Position numbers and translations under genes: made by a program
In this document: in pieces, positions 26,908 to 35,752 of the stretch
How positions within the stretch are numbered: the stretch's first letter is position 1
Layout: each line of letters starts with the position of its first letter
Notes under the pieces: model-generated
Told to the model about the DNA's origin: nothing
Database searches by the model: none
Seen by the model: only the letters and a program-made list of their open reading frames with translations
Source of the DNA: Phycisphaerae bacterium
Lineage (GTDB): Bacteria > Planctomycetota > Phycisphaerae > Phycisphaerales > SM1A02
Length of the DNA: 64,000 nucleotides
Direction: 5' to 3'
Assembly: GCA_018701395.1 (NCBI GenBank)
Contig: JABIWU010000023.1
Coordinates: 1 to 64,000 of the forward strand

Positions 26908-29502
26908 GTGAGCATACTAAACGTGGTACCAATAAACCTAATCGCAACAATTCTGTTCTCCATTTCAACCCTCGCGCAAGAGAGACCCGTGCCCGAGTCA
27001 GCGCCAAAAATAGAGTTTCCTGCGGTCCCAGCAGAAGTTGATGCCACAGATACTGAAGACGAAGTTGTTAGTACTGCGGAAATCACAATTACACCTGATA
27101 GTGAAACAACTCCAAGTTCAGAAACAGATGAAGTGGAGATTATCACTGGGCCAGGAGCTGCAAAAATGGTGCGTTGGCCACTCAAAGTAGAAATTCCAAC
27201 TGGAAAAGTTATTCTTTCATTCAACGATGTGGCTATTGAAGACACGCTTGGATTAATTGCTCAATTAACTGGCAAAGTAGTCATCCCAGTCAGCGCCACT
27301 TCCCTTCGTGCAAAAAAAATAACTCTAAGAAATAATGAGCCTGTCGATCGAAGCGTTGCGCTGGATCTTTTGTTTCATGCATTTAGATTAAATCAAGTTG
27401 GTGTTATTGAACGCGACGACATTATTATCATTGGCCCCCTAGATGCAATGCTGAGTGACATTGGTGATATACCTGTACTGGGTGTAAATGATGACGTTAT
27501 GAATCGCCAAGACCGAGGCACGCTGGTCATCAAGGTTTTCGGCATTGAGCGCACAGAGGCTGCTGTCATTGGTGAACGCATCAATGAAATGTTCCCCGAT
27601 TATGGTTCACTCACGGTTTACCCAGTTTCTAACCAAATAGTTTTGCTTGGCGATGTTGGCCTTTGCCAGCGCATTCAAGATTTGATTAACCAACTAGACC
27701 GAGTCTGGCGAAGTGGCGAAGTAAAAACATTCCGACTTAAATATGCTGACGCATCTGAAATAAGCACAAATATTCTTGACCTTTTCGAAGAATCAGGAAC
27801 ATCAAGTGGAACGCAGGGCAATAGAAATCAAAATCGTGCAAGAACAACCACTACAACCACAAACTCAGAAAAAGTGGAACTTCGTTTAACCGTAAACATG
27901 CAACAAAACTCTGTCACTGTTCAAGCAGAACCCGATGTTATGGAGGACATTGAAGAACTTCTCATCAACGAATGGGATTTGCCTCGACCAACTGAAACTA
28001 GCAAAATGTATGTTCTGCAGTACAGCGATCCAATTAAAATCAGAAACCTACTCCAAGAAATTCTCGGCGATGGCAGTTCCACCGGAGGAGGTGCCCGAGG
28101 TGGTCAAACTGGACGAGCAGATGTAACTGAAGCAATGAGTGGCGTGTATAGGTTCGAAGCATACCCTGACAAAAACGCATTACTTGTTTTATCAAAGACA
28201 GAAGAAAGTTTTGCGTTTCTTGACTCCATAATTGAGTCATTGGATATGCCAAGTGATGTTGGGCTTCCTCGAATTGTCGAGCTTAAGCACGCGGATGCTG
28301 TTTCGCTTTCTGAAGAAATTAACGCACTACTCGCAGCTCCTGGTGTCTCTGCAACAATTCAACGCCCTGACGAAGGTCTTTCAGGTGAAGGATTTAGTGA
28401 TTCAGCGACTTCAACAGATAATGAAACTGGCGGGCAAATGGGATTCCCTTGGCAACAAGGCGGGGCTAACGCAGACGACCAATCTCCAGAGTCATCGCTC
28501 ATTGCGAAAATTCGCCTTGTTCCAATTGTGCGTCAGAATGCACTTGCAATTGTAGCGCCGCCAGAATACATGCAACATATTATGGATGTAATTGATGAAT
28601 TCGACCGACCTACTCGGCAAGTTATGATTTCAGCAACAATTGCTGCCGTTACATTAACCGACGATTTGAACCTTGGCCTTCGCTGGGGTTCCGGCGTATC
28701 GGGCAGCGGCGAAAATTCCATTGGCTTCAATGGAGATCTAACAGGTAGTAGCAACAGCATTCTTGGCGGTATATTCACAGGTGGTGCAGTATTCACGTTA
28801 GGCGCTGGCAACAACGTTGGAATTGCACTTGACGCACTCAACAAATTAACAAATGTTCGAGTAATTCAACAGCCTCGTACATTTACTTCGGACAATAAAG
28901 AATCCATCTTCTTTAACGGTAAAGAAGTACCGACAAAAACAACAACTAACACAACAAGTAGTGGTTTAGTTGAAGGCGGTTTTGAATATCGTGACGTTGG
29001 CGTTATGCTCAATGTTCGACCAAGAATTACAGCCCATGGCGATGTTGATTTAACAATTAATGTTGAATTATCAGACATAGATGGTTCTGGTGTTGGCGAC
29101 AACCCAATTTTCTCGCGACGCCAAGTTCGAAGCCAAGTTCAACTTCAAGATGGACAAACTGTTCTGATAGGTGGCATCTTGAAAGAAAGCGAACATAAGA
29201 CTAAACGAAAATTTCCTCTTCTTGGTGATATTCCAATCATTGGTGCAATCTTCAATTCTATTGAAGAACAAACTATCCGAGAAGAATTATTAATATTCAT
29301 AACCCCAACAATTGTTTCAAGATTAGTAGAGAACGACGCGAATTACAATCTCGAATATCTTGAGAGACTTCAAGAAATTTCTCTTCCAATTGATGAACAA
29401 ATTGAAAACATTGAATCAAGTGAAAATGATTTCCTTTCCGAACGATTGAGAAATCCAGCAGCAGACTACAATTCAAAACATGATTCACCAGATAACAAGT
29501 AA
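26908..29502 (+). CDS. gspD: Type II secretion outer-membrane secretin
   Basis: 864 residues from GTG 26908, with AAGGAA 8 bases upstream. A signal peptide ends near STLAQ. An acidic linker (about 25-80) is followed by the N0 domain (VILSFNDVAIEDTLGLIAQL) and N1-N3 repeats, e.g. VFGIERTEAAVIGERINEMF, with glycine-rich insertions. The C-terminal secretin domain (about 555-820) contains VRVIQQPRTFTSDNKESIFF, VGVMLNVRPRITAHGDVDL and PLLGDIPIIGAIF. It forms the outer-membrane channel through which substrates leave. Placing gspD last in the cluster rather than first differs from proteobacterial operons. Confidence 0.95.
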   Translation: MSILNVVPINLIATILFSISTLAQERPVPESAPKIEFPAVPAEVDATDTEDEVVSTAEITITPDSETTPSSETDEVEIITGPGAAKMVRWPLKVEIPTGKVILSFNDVAIEDTLGLIAQLTGKVVIPVSATSLRAKKITLRNNEPVDRSVALDLLFHAFRLNQVGVIERDDIIIIGPLDAMLSDIGDIPVLGVNDDVMNRQDRGTLVIKVFGIERTEAAVIGERINEMFPDYGSLTVYPVSNQIVLLGDVGLCQRIQDLINQLDRVWRSGEVKTFRLKYADASEISTNILDLFEESGTSSGTQGNRNQNRARTTTTTTNSEKVELRLTVNMQQNSVTVQAEPDVMEDIEELLINEWDLPRPTETSKMYVLQYSDPIKIRNLLQEILGDGSSTGGGARGGQTGRADVTEAMSGVYRFEAYPDKNALLVLSKTEESFAFLDSIIESLDMPSDVGLPRIVELKHADAVSLSEEINALLAAPGVSATIQRPDEGLSGEGFSDSATSTDNETGGQMGFPWQQGGANADDQSPESSLIAKIRLVPIVRQNALAIVAPPEYMQHIMDVIDEFDRPTRQVMISATIAAVTLTDDLNLGLRWGSGVSGSGENSIGFNGDLTGSSNSILGGIFTGGAVFTLGAGNNVGIALDALNKLTNVRVIQQPRTFTSDNKESIFFNGKEVPTKTTTNTTSSGLVEGGFEYRDVGVMLNVRPRITAHGDVDLTINVELSDIDGSGVGDNPIFSRRQVRSQVQLQDGQTVLIGGILKESEHKTKRKFPLLGDIPIIGAIFNSIEEQTIREELLIFITPTIVSRLVENDANYNLEYLERLQEISLPIDEQIENIESSENDFLSERLRNPAADYNSKHDSPDNK

Positions 29503-30640
29503 ATCGGCATTCCTCCTCATGGCTATTGGTTTAGCGAGTTGTGGCGAATCACAAAAAACTTCTAAACCTCTTGCAACAACCGAAACAAAGCTTGCTGCGA
29601 TCAAAACACTCAATGCAATAATAAAACCGTCCACTTCGGCAACTGTGATCACTTCGAACGACATCGATTGGCCTGTTGGCGACTTACCATGGGACCGATT
29701 CACCCTCCCATTAATTTCGCCTAACGGATTACATGCCATTGTTCAACTAGGGAAAACGCCTGGACTAGATATCCTCTGTGGGCTTGAGAACACTCCTGTC
29801 ACGACAACATCTGTTGAGCTATACGCGCTTGATCCATTGCAAGGAAGGCGAATTTCGCCACTGGTCGTTGATAGAAAAGGTCTTGTCATAGGTAGAGGTG
29901 CAAACGACCAATTTGCACTTGTTGAATTGCCCGCTGGTGAAAATGGTCGGTGGATTGGAGAAATCGATTGGGCTACGGGCTCTCTTCGATGGATTGTTTC
30001 AGATGATGCCATAAATTGTTTTTCAACTACCAACCCTGCTGGAGATATTGCATGGTCACGAAGGGAACAAGATGACAATCGTTTCCATCTAGTTGTAAAA
30101 ACCTCACGCGGGCAACGAGTCATAGATGATGGTTCTAGCGATTGGCTTTTACCTTCCTTTGTCGGAAATGGTCGACTTCGCGCTTTTCAAATTTTAAACG
30201 GCCGCCTTACGCTTGTTGAATTTGACCTTCGAGCAACGGACTCAATGCAAACTTCCATTGCACTTCCAATTATTCAATCGGGCGCGACTCGTGAAATTGC
30301 GTGGCAAATTGCAACGACAAATTCTGGAACGACAGTAAATTCACCCACCGCTTTTTATCATCCTGTCCGAAAGAGAATGGTAGTTTGGCAACCAAACAAC
30401 GTGGTAGATACCGTTGCTCTTGAACCAAACAGCATAGCAGCCGTACCGGTAGCAGATGGTTCTTGGCTTGTCTCAACAACAACTAGAGTAATCCGTCAGT
30501 CAAATACAGGCGAAAACGGCATCCACTTACGTAATCGGTTTGCAATTCCAATCGCTACAACTTCATTACAATGGACACACTTGTTTCTTATTCCAGACGG
30601 TAACCGTCTTCAAATTCGCGCTATCAATATTGGCGAGTAA
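29480..30640 (+). CDS. Lipoprotein of unknown function at the end of the secretion operon
   Basis: 386 residues. The N-terminus ends in a lipobox, AIGLASC, with the lipid-bearing Cys at 21, followed by GESQ (no Asp at +2, so outer-membrane sorting is likely under the E. coli rule). The body is beta-rich, with repeats such as GLVIGRGANDQFALVEL and IAWSRREQDDNRFHLVV that suggest a beta-propeller. It overlaps the 3' end of gspD by 23 bases, implying coupled expression. A pilot or accessory role for the secretin is possible but unproven. Confidence 0.75.
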   Translation: MIHQITSKSAFLLMAIGLASCGESQKTSKPLATTETKLAAIKTLNAIIKPSTSATVITSNDIDWPVGDLPWDRFTLPLISPNGLHAIVQLGKTPGLDILCGLENTPVTTTSVELYALDPLQGRRISPLVVDRKGLVIGRGANDQFALVELPAGENGRWIGEIDWATGSLRWIVSDDAINCFSTTNPAGDIAWSRREQDDNRFHLVVKTSRGQRVIDDGSSDWLLPSFVGNGRLRAFQILNGRLTLVEFDLRATDSMQTSIALPIIQSGATREIAWQIATTNSGTTVNSPTAFYHPVRKRMVVWQPNNVVDTVALEPNSIAAVPVADGSWLVSTTTRVIRQSNTGENGIHLRNRFAIPIATTSLQWTHLFLIPDGNRLQIRAINIGE

Positions 30641-30660
30641 CGAACTGTTACTCAATTTTT
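30635..30660 (+). terminator. Hairpin terminator overlapping the lipoprotein stop
   Basis: Stem GAGTAAC (30635-30641), loop GAACT, stem GTTACTC (30647-30653), then AATTTTT. The first stem contains the TAA stop of the lipoprotein gene and the second contains the stop of the convergent POT transporter gene. It looks like the end of the secretion operon. Confidence 0.7.
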
Positions 30661-32750
30661 GTTGCTGTTGAAAGCATGCTTTCATCTTGAATATATGTTT
30701 TTGGAACATAGAAGTAACCAACAACTACAAATATAATCGCAGTACCTAGCATTAACCAAGTGAAGAATTCAAAATAAGACGCACCCGCAAGAGTAGTCGC
30801 GCCACCAACTTGCCATGTTATTGCAAAATTGTGATTCTGCTTAGCGATTTCATCTGCTTGCATTGCATCTGAAGTTGGAAGAAATTGTTCCCAAGTTGCC
30901 GTAGTGTCTCCAGTTGCAATTGCTTTTTCAGCTGCAATTTCCGCAATTCGTTTAACAAGCCACGGATGTTGTGGCTGAACGCCAGGTTCTACTGCAGAAA
31001 CTTTTGCCTCAGCTGCCATTTCTTCTTGCTGCTCAACGGTGTAAGATTTTACCTCCACAAGAGCCCGCACATCATTCGTCGTCATGAAAATCTGATCAGG
31101 ACCATCGCTTGAAATTTCAAAGTTTTTACGATTCACTAAATGATAATGAAGCGGTTTGCCCCATGGGTCTTCTAGGTTTCTAATCGCTGCCGTACCCTCA
31201 TCTTCAAATGGAAGTCGATCGTACTGATCCCAAAACTGCCCAATGTTGGCGACGGCTTCTTGAATAACTGCAACTTCAGAAGTTACAAGCGATTGTCTCG
31301 ATAAGTCGGGCGCATACCCAACGCGGATATCGTCTTCGCCTATTGATTTTTCCCAACCCTGTATAAGTAATTCAAATCCATTCTCAGATAGTGCATACAC
31401 CATGCCATGTTCAACAGCACTTTGCTTGCGTTTATCATGCGTTGCTTGTGTTACTTCTGTATCTGATTCTTCAACGCCCCACTTTGCAACGAGTGATTTA
31501 GCGTCAGCGAGTCCATCAGGAACAACAATGAAATGGTTCACGCCAGCGGTAAACAAATTGCCAAGTGAAACACTCATCAAAAATAACGCCATGATGACGG
31601 ATTTCATCTTCTTTGGTGCTTGTGTATACGCGAATTCTAACCCTGTAATAGAAACCATTACCTCAGACGCAGTTAAGATTGCGTACGCTAGGACTTGCCA
31701 ACCGATTGATGGTCGTTCGCCAGCATCAACCCATCCTTGAACAGCGCCGACCATTGCGAAGCCACCAACCATGATAAATAACCCAAGTGAAATTTTTCGA
31801 ATTGGTGTCAACTTCCAGACTTTATTAATCAATGGATAGACAGCAAATTGAAAAATTGGAATGTATAGTAAAATCATAATTGGATTAACCGCTTGAATTT
31901 GCGATGAAAGCCAGTGCATGCCAAGCCAATTTCGATTCAAATCTTCTGCTTGCAAAACCCACGATGAACCCGTCTGGTCAAATAAAGCCCAGAATACTGC
32001 AATGAATATAAAAATTATCGATAATTTCAATATAGCCTTTAATCCAACACCGCTGAATGTCTCTCTAAACCAACCCATTCCGCCTGCAGGAATATGAATG
32101 AATACCTTTCTGCCCATAAAAAATGCGATTGTGGCTATAGCCATTAGTACTCCTGGTACACCAAATGCCCAGTGTGGCCCGTACCAATTTAACAGCCATG
32201 GCGTTAGCATCGTTGACAAAAATGCACCAGTATTGATGGAGAAATAGAACCATCCAAATACTTTTTCAAGCAGTACGGAGTTCTTCGAACCGAACTGGTC
32301 GCCAACATGCGCAGAAACACAAGGCTTAATTCCACCAGAACCAACTGAGATTAAAACTAAGCCAATCGCTAAAACAATTCCAGGGGACATGTCCAACCAC
32401 GCCGTCGAACCCATCATTGCAAGCACGCCATGCCCTGCACAATAAACCACGCTCAGTAACATAATTGTTAGGTATTTACCCAGAACAATATCCGCTATCA
32501 ATGCGCCCATGATTGGGAAAAAATACACAGCGGTTGTAAAGAGATGGTAATTTTCCATCGCTGCTGGTCGAGACATTGCTTCAGCGCCAGACCCCGGCAG
32601 TAAAAACAAATACTGCGTCATAAAAATAACGAGAATGCCCTTCATGCCATAAAAACTAAACCGTTCAGCAGCCTCATTGCCAATGATGTACGGAATGCCA
32701 CGTGGCATTTTCTCTGATAAAACAGGAGCATTTAAATAATTGTTCGACAT
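30648..32750 (-). CDS. POT-family peptide transporter with a large inserted domain
   Basis: 700 residues; bacterial POT transporters are usually 450-510. The POT signature NEAAERFSFYG (25-35) and the segment FYFSINTGAFLSTMLTPWLL (about 168-187) identify the family, which imports di- and tripeptides with protons. Twelve or more helices occupy residues 1-410 and 650-685. Between them, about 411-640 is a soluble insert. Part of it, EDPWGKPLHYHL (527-538) followed by FEISSDGPD (544-552), matches the C-terminal motif of GspG pseudopilins, compare IDPWGNQFEI in the gspG of this window. The insert should lie in the loop before the last helix. Confidence 0.88.
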   Translation of the reverse strand: MSNNYLNAPVLSEKMPRGIPYIIGNEAAERFSFYGMKGILVIFMTQYLFLLPGSGAEAMSRPAAMENYHLFTTAVYFFPIMGALIADIVLGKYLTIMLLSVVYCAGHGVLAMMGSTAWLDMSPGIVLAIGLVLISVGSGGIKPCVSAHVGDQFGSKNSVLLEKVFGWFYFSINTGAFLSTMLTPWLLNWYGPHWAFGVPGVLMAIATIAFFMGRKVFIHIPAGGMGWFRETFSGVGLKAILKLSIIFIFIAVFWALFDQTGSSWVLQAEDLNRNWLGMHWLSSQIQAVNPIMILLYIPIFQFAVYPLINKVWKLTPIRKISLGLFIMVGGFAMVGAVQGWVDAGERPSIGWQVLAYAILTASEVMVSITGLEFAYTQAPKKMKSVIMALFLMSVSLGNLFTAGVNHFIVVPDGLADAKSLVAKWGVEESDTEVTQATHDKRKQSAVEHGMVYALSENGFELLIQGWEKSIGEDDIRVGYAPDLSRQSLVTSEVAVIQEAVANIGQFWDQYDRLPFEDEGTAAIRNLEDPWGKPLHYHLVNRKNFEISSDGPDQIFMTTNDVRALVEVKSYTVEQQEEMAAEAKVSAVEPGVQPQHPWLVKRIAEIAAEKAIATGDTTATWEQFLPTSDAMQADEIAKQNHNFAITWQVGGATTLAGASYFEFFTWLMLGTAIIFVVVGYFYVPKTYIQDESMLSTATKIE

Positions 32751-32756
32751 TTGTGT

Positions 32757-33284
32757 TTAACTCTCTTTTTTAATAAAACGTAAGTTTTCTTTATCTTTTA
32801 CAACGTCTGGGAATTTCAATACGCGATTATGCATCACGACATACACCCCAGCTTCAAGTAATTTTACAACGGAAAGCGATTCAACAAGATTTTGCAGTGC
32901 ATCTGTGTTTTTCATAATCCAAGGTCGCATCGCACCAGTAAGTACGCACGGCACGGCAATTGCAGGTTGCAAGGCAACAATACAATCTCCTGTTTGAGAA
33001 AGTGTATCTGTACCATGAACAACTATTACTCCATCAAAAGTTTGAGCGCATTCCTGTACTTTCATGGCAATCACTCTATGGTCTTCTTCTGACATATCCA
33101 AACTATCTTTATCCATCAATTGAACGCGCGTTATATCAACACCTTCAAGTTGTAATGAACCGAGCATAATTTCAAGCACTGAAGTTCCATTTGCAAGAAT
33201 GCCTTCATGTGCATCATACGTTTTCTCGATTGTTCCGCCAGTTGAAATTATGGCGACTTGAAATAGCTTTTCCAATGAAATCAC
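32757..33284 (-). CDS. Asparaginase-like protein, N-terminal domain only
   Basis: 175 residues from GTG 33284, which overlaps the upstream stop as GTGA. The longer frame to 33332 is the tail of the DUF255 gene read in another frame. The N-terminal asparaginase fold is clear: STGGTIEKTY with the nucleophile Thr and the Tyr, HGTDTLSQT with the catalytic Thr-Asp pair, and LTGAMRP. Full asparaginases are about 330 residues with a second domain that completes the active site; here the stop falls after domain one. A short family of this kind exists, so it need not be broken. Catalysis on asparagine is uncertain. Confidence 0.82.
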   Translation of the reverse strand: MISLEKLFQVAIISTGGTIEKTYDAHEGILANGTSVLEIMLGSLQLEGVDITRVQLMDKDSLDMSEEDHRVIAMKVQECAQTFDGVIVVHGTDTLSQTGDCIVALQPAIAVPCVLTGAMRPWIMKNTDALQNLVESLSVVKLLEAGVYVVMHNRVLKFPDVVKDKENLRFIKKES

Positions 33285-35647
33285 TCCACGATTATCGCAC
33301 AAGGTACACGAGTATCTTCTTGTTCGAGGCAAGTGCTCTCATTACACGATTGCCAACTTGCCATGATTGTTACCATTCCATTTGCATTTGCATTTGCGGT
33401 GGCAGTAATTGGAATTGAAACTGATCCGCCAAATACTGCAACTTTTTCTCCAGCGGAAGTCATTAATTCGCTTTCTGGCCAATCTATTTTCAGTGTTACA
33501 TTATCGTCAAGTGATTTGAATGAAAGAGGCACTGTAAATTCACTCCCTGGGTTATTTGAGTTAACGTGCCAACCTTTCGCCATTTGCAAGGTCACATTAA
33601 ATGTAACTGATTCACCTTTGGCAACTTGTAACGATGCATTTTCGCAAGTCATCCGAACCATGGATGTGTCTCCCAAGGATGGTTCCCAAGTCAGGTTAAA
33701 TTTTTCTGGGTGTGAACCAAACAACGTATTTAAGTGCATCGTTGCAACGACTGCTGCGAGTGGTTGAGAACTAATCATCTGAGACTCACTGTCAACAGTT
33801 GCAATTGCATCAGTTAAAAAACGTGCTTCGTTAGTCGCATCAGATAACGCGATTAAGTCACCGAGTATAAACGAAGTTGCAGCAGGAATTGCACCATCGG
33901 AAAGCGCTCTCGTGCGAACAAACAAATCTGACTTGCCTTTTTCGGTGTCATACCAGCCCTCTCCGTCAACGTAAAACAATGCTCGCGCTTTATCGTACAA
34001 AACAATTGCTGCATCAAGCATTTTTTGATTTCGGTTAGCATCGTAAATTGCTAGCAGACCACGAATGAGCGACGCATAATCAATAAGAAAAGCTTCAGCT
34101 CCACCCTTTCCATTTCGCCAAGTGCGAAGCAATTTTCCATTGCTTAATTTCATTTCAGACAAAATAAAATTTGCCGCCTTTGTAGCTCTGTCAATCCAAA
34201 CTTCATTTTGCATTACCTTGCCTGCATGTGCGTAACCAGCAATCATAATGCCATTCCATGCAGTAATAATCTTATCATCAGTTAACGGCTGGTCGCGTGT
34301 GTCACGAACTTTCAGTAATGCGAGGTTAATTGCGTCAACGCGAGCACGAAATGCTTCGTACGACATCTTGTTTTTGGAAGCTAGCCTCTCGGGGTGCTTT
34401 GTAAAATACAAAACATTTGTAGGCGGCGATTCTGGATGGTGTGGGTCTTGAAAGTTTGTACCATTATTTACGCCATACACAGATAGGATGAAATCAATTT
34501 CGTCTTCCATTCCAGCTGCTTCTAATGTTTCACGAATTTGTGCTTCTCGCCAAAGATATGTTTCGCCTTCTAAATGATTTGTTTCAGCATCCTGCGCCGA
34601 AAAGAACCCACCCTCAGGAGCGCTGAGTTCTCTATCTACATACGAGAGTGTTTCTTCGATTACTTTTGCAAACGACGGGTCACCTGTCAATTCATACGCT
34701 TTGGCGTAGGTTGAAACAAGTTGCCCGTTGTCGTACAACATTTTTTCAAAGTGAGGAACAAGCCACTTTGCGTCAGTTGAATAACGATGAAAACCACCGC
34801 CGACCTGATCGTACATTCCACCCATCAACATACTATCAAGTGTTTTCTTAACTGCTTTGTGAACTTGCGGAATGTCCCAACCAGCCGACATTAAAAAGTC
34901 GCTGTAAATTGGCATTGGAAATTTAGGTCTTCCTGAGAAACCGCCAAGGTCAGAATCAAACCGGGAAAGCAATGCCGAGACACCGTTGGTTACAACATCG
35001 TTGGTCAAAGGAACTGGGGCTTGCAGTGACGTCAATCGTGAGATCACTGCATTGGCAACTAGATTTGCCCGGTCGATTATTGCTTTTTTATCTGTTACCC
35101 ACTTGGCTTGAATCGTTTTCATGAAGTTGATGAAGTCTGGTTTCGATAAATAAGTCGCTCCCCAAACTGGTTTTAAATCGTTTGGCTCAAGGAAAAGCGA
35201 AATCGGCCAACCGCCCCTTCCTCTTGTGATTAATTGCAACGCAGTCATATATATTTCATCAATGTCTGGACGCTCTTCTCGGTCAACTTTAACTGCAATA
35301 AAATCTTTGTTCAGCCAGTCTGCTACTTCTTGATTTTCAAAACATTCACGTTCCATAACATGGCACCAATAACAGGTGGAATACCCAATACTTAAGAAAA
35401 TTAATTTGTCTTGGGCTCTAGCTGCTTCGAATGCCTCCTCGCCCCAAGAATACCAATGCACTGGGTTGTACTGGTGTTGAAGTAAATACGGGCTCGTTGT
35501 CTCCCCCAAGTGATTTCGTCCAGCACTCGCTGGTCGTGGGCCTTGCTCAGGTTGAGCATTTTCATGGCCCATTGCTGATGCATTACATAAAAAACATGGA
35601 AGTACACAAAATAGACCAAAGATGGTTATGCAGAGATATTCTTTCAT
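33281..35647 (-). CDS. Exported DUF255 (YyaL/SSP411-type) protein fused to a DsbD-like domain
   Basis: 788 residues. A signal peptide (about 1-25) suggests export, unlike most DUF255 proteins, which are cytoplasmic. The thioredoxin-like domain starts with NHLGETTSPYLLQHQYNPVHW and has CYWC at Cys92-Cys95. An (alpha/alpha)6 glycosidase-like barrel follows (about 200-640). The last 130 residues, from about 655, resemble the N-terminal domain of DsbD, with KGWHVNSNNPG and a Cys pair in CNESTC. A redox role in the periplasm is likely; substrates are unknown. It is co-transcribed with the asparaginase-like gene. Confidence 0.85.
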   Translation of the reverse strand: MKEYLCITIFGLFCVLPCFLCNASAMGHENAQPEQGPRPASAGRNHLGETTSPYLLQHQYNPVHWYSWGEEAFEAARAQDKLIFLSIGYSTCYWCHVMERECFENQEVADWLNKDFIAVKVDREERPDIDEIYMTALQLITRGRGGWPISLFLEPNDLKPVWGATYLSKPDFINFMKTIQAKWVTDKKAIIDRANLVANAVISRLTSLQAPVPLTNDVVTNGVSALLSRFDSDLGGFSGRPKFPMPIYSDFLMSAGWDIPQVHKAVKKTLDSMLMGGMYDQVGGGFHRYSTDAKWLVPHFEKMLYDNGQLVSTYAKAYELTGDPSFAKVIEETLSYVDRELSAPEGGFFSAQDAETNHLEGETYLWREAQIRETLEAAGMEDEIDFILSVYGVNNGTNFQDPHHPESPPTNVLYFTKHPERLASKNKMSYEAFRARVDAINLALLKVRDTRDQPLTDDKIITAWNGIMIAGYAHAGKVMQNEVWIDRATKAANFILSEMKLSNGKLLRTWRNGKGGAEAFLIDYASLIRGLLAIYDANRNQKMLDAAIVLYDKARALFYVDGEGWYDTEKGKSDLFVRTRALSDGAIPAATSFILGDLIALSDATNEARFLTDAIATVDSESQMISSQPLAAVVATMHLNTLFGSHPEKFNLTWEPSLGDTSMVRMTCENASLQVAKGESVTFNVTLQMAKGWHVNSNNPGSEFTVPLSFKSLDDNVTLKIDWPESELMTSAGEKVAVFGGSVSIPITATANANANGMVTIMASWQSCNESTCLEQEDTRVPCAIIVE

Positions 35648-35752
35648 GTCACTATGCTAGCACAGGAGCCAAAAAGAGTGAAGTGCACCGAACGTAAATA
35701 AATTTATGAAATTAAGGTGGGTTCGTATCCCAATGACGATAATAGAAAAGCA

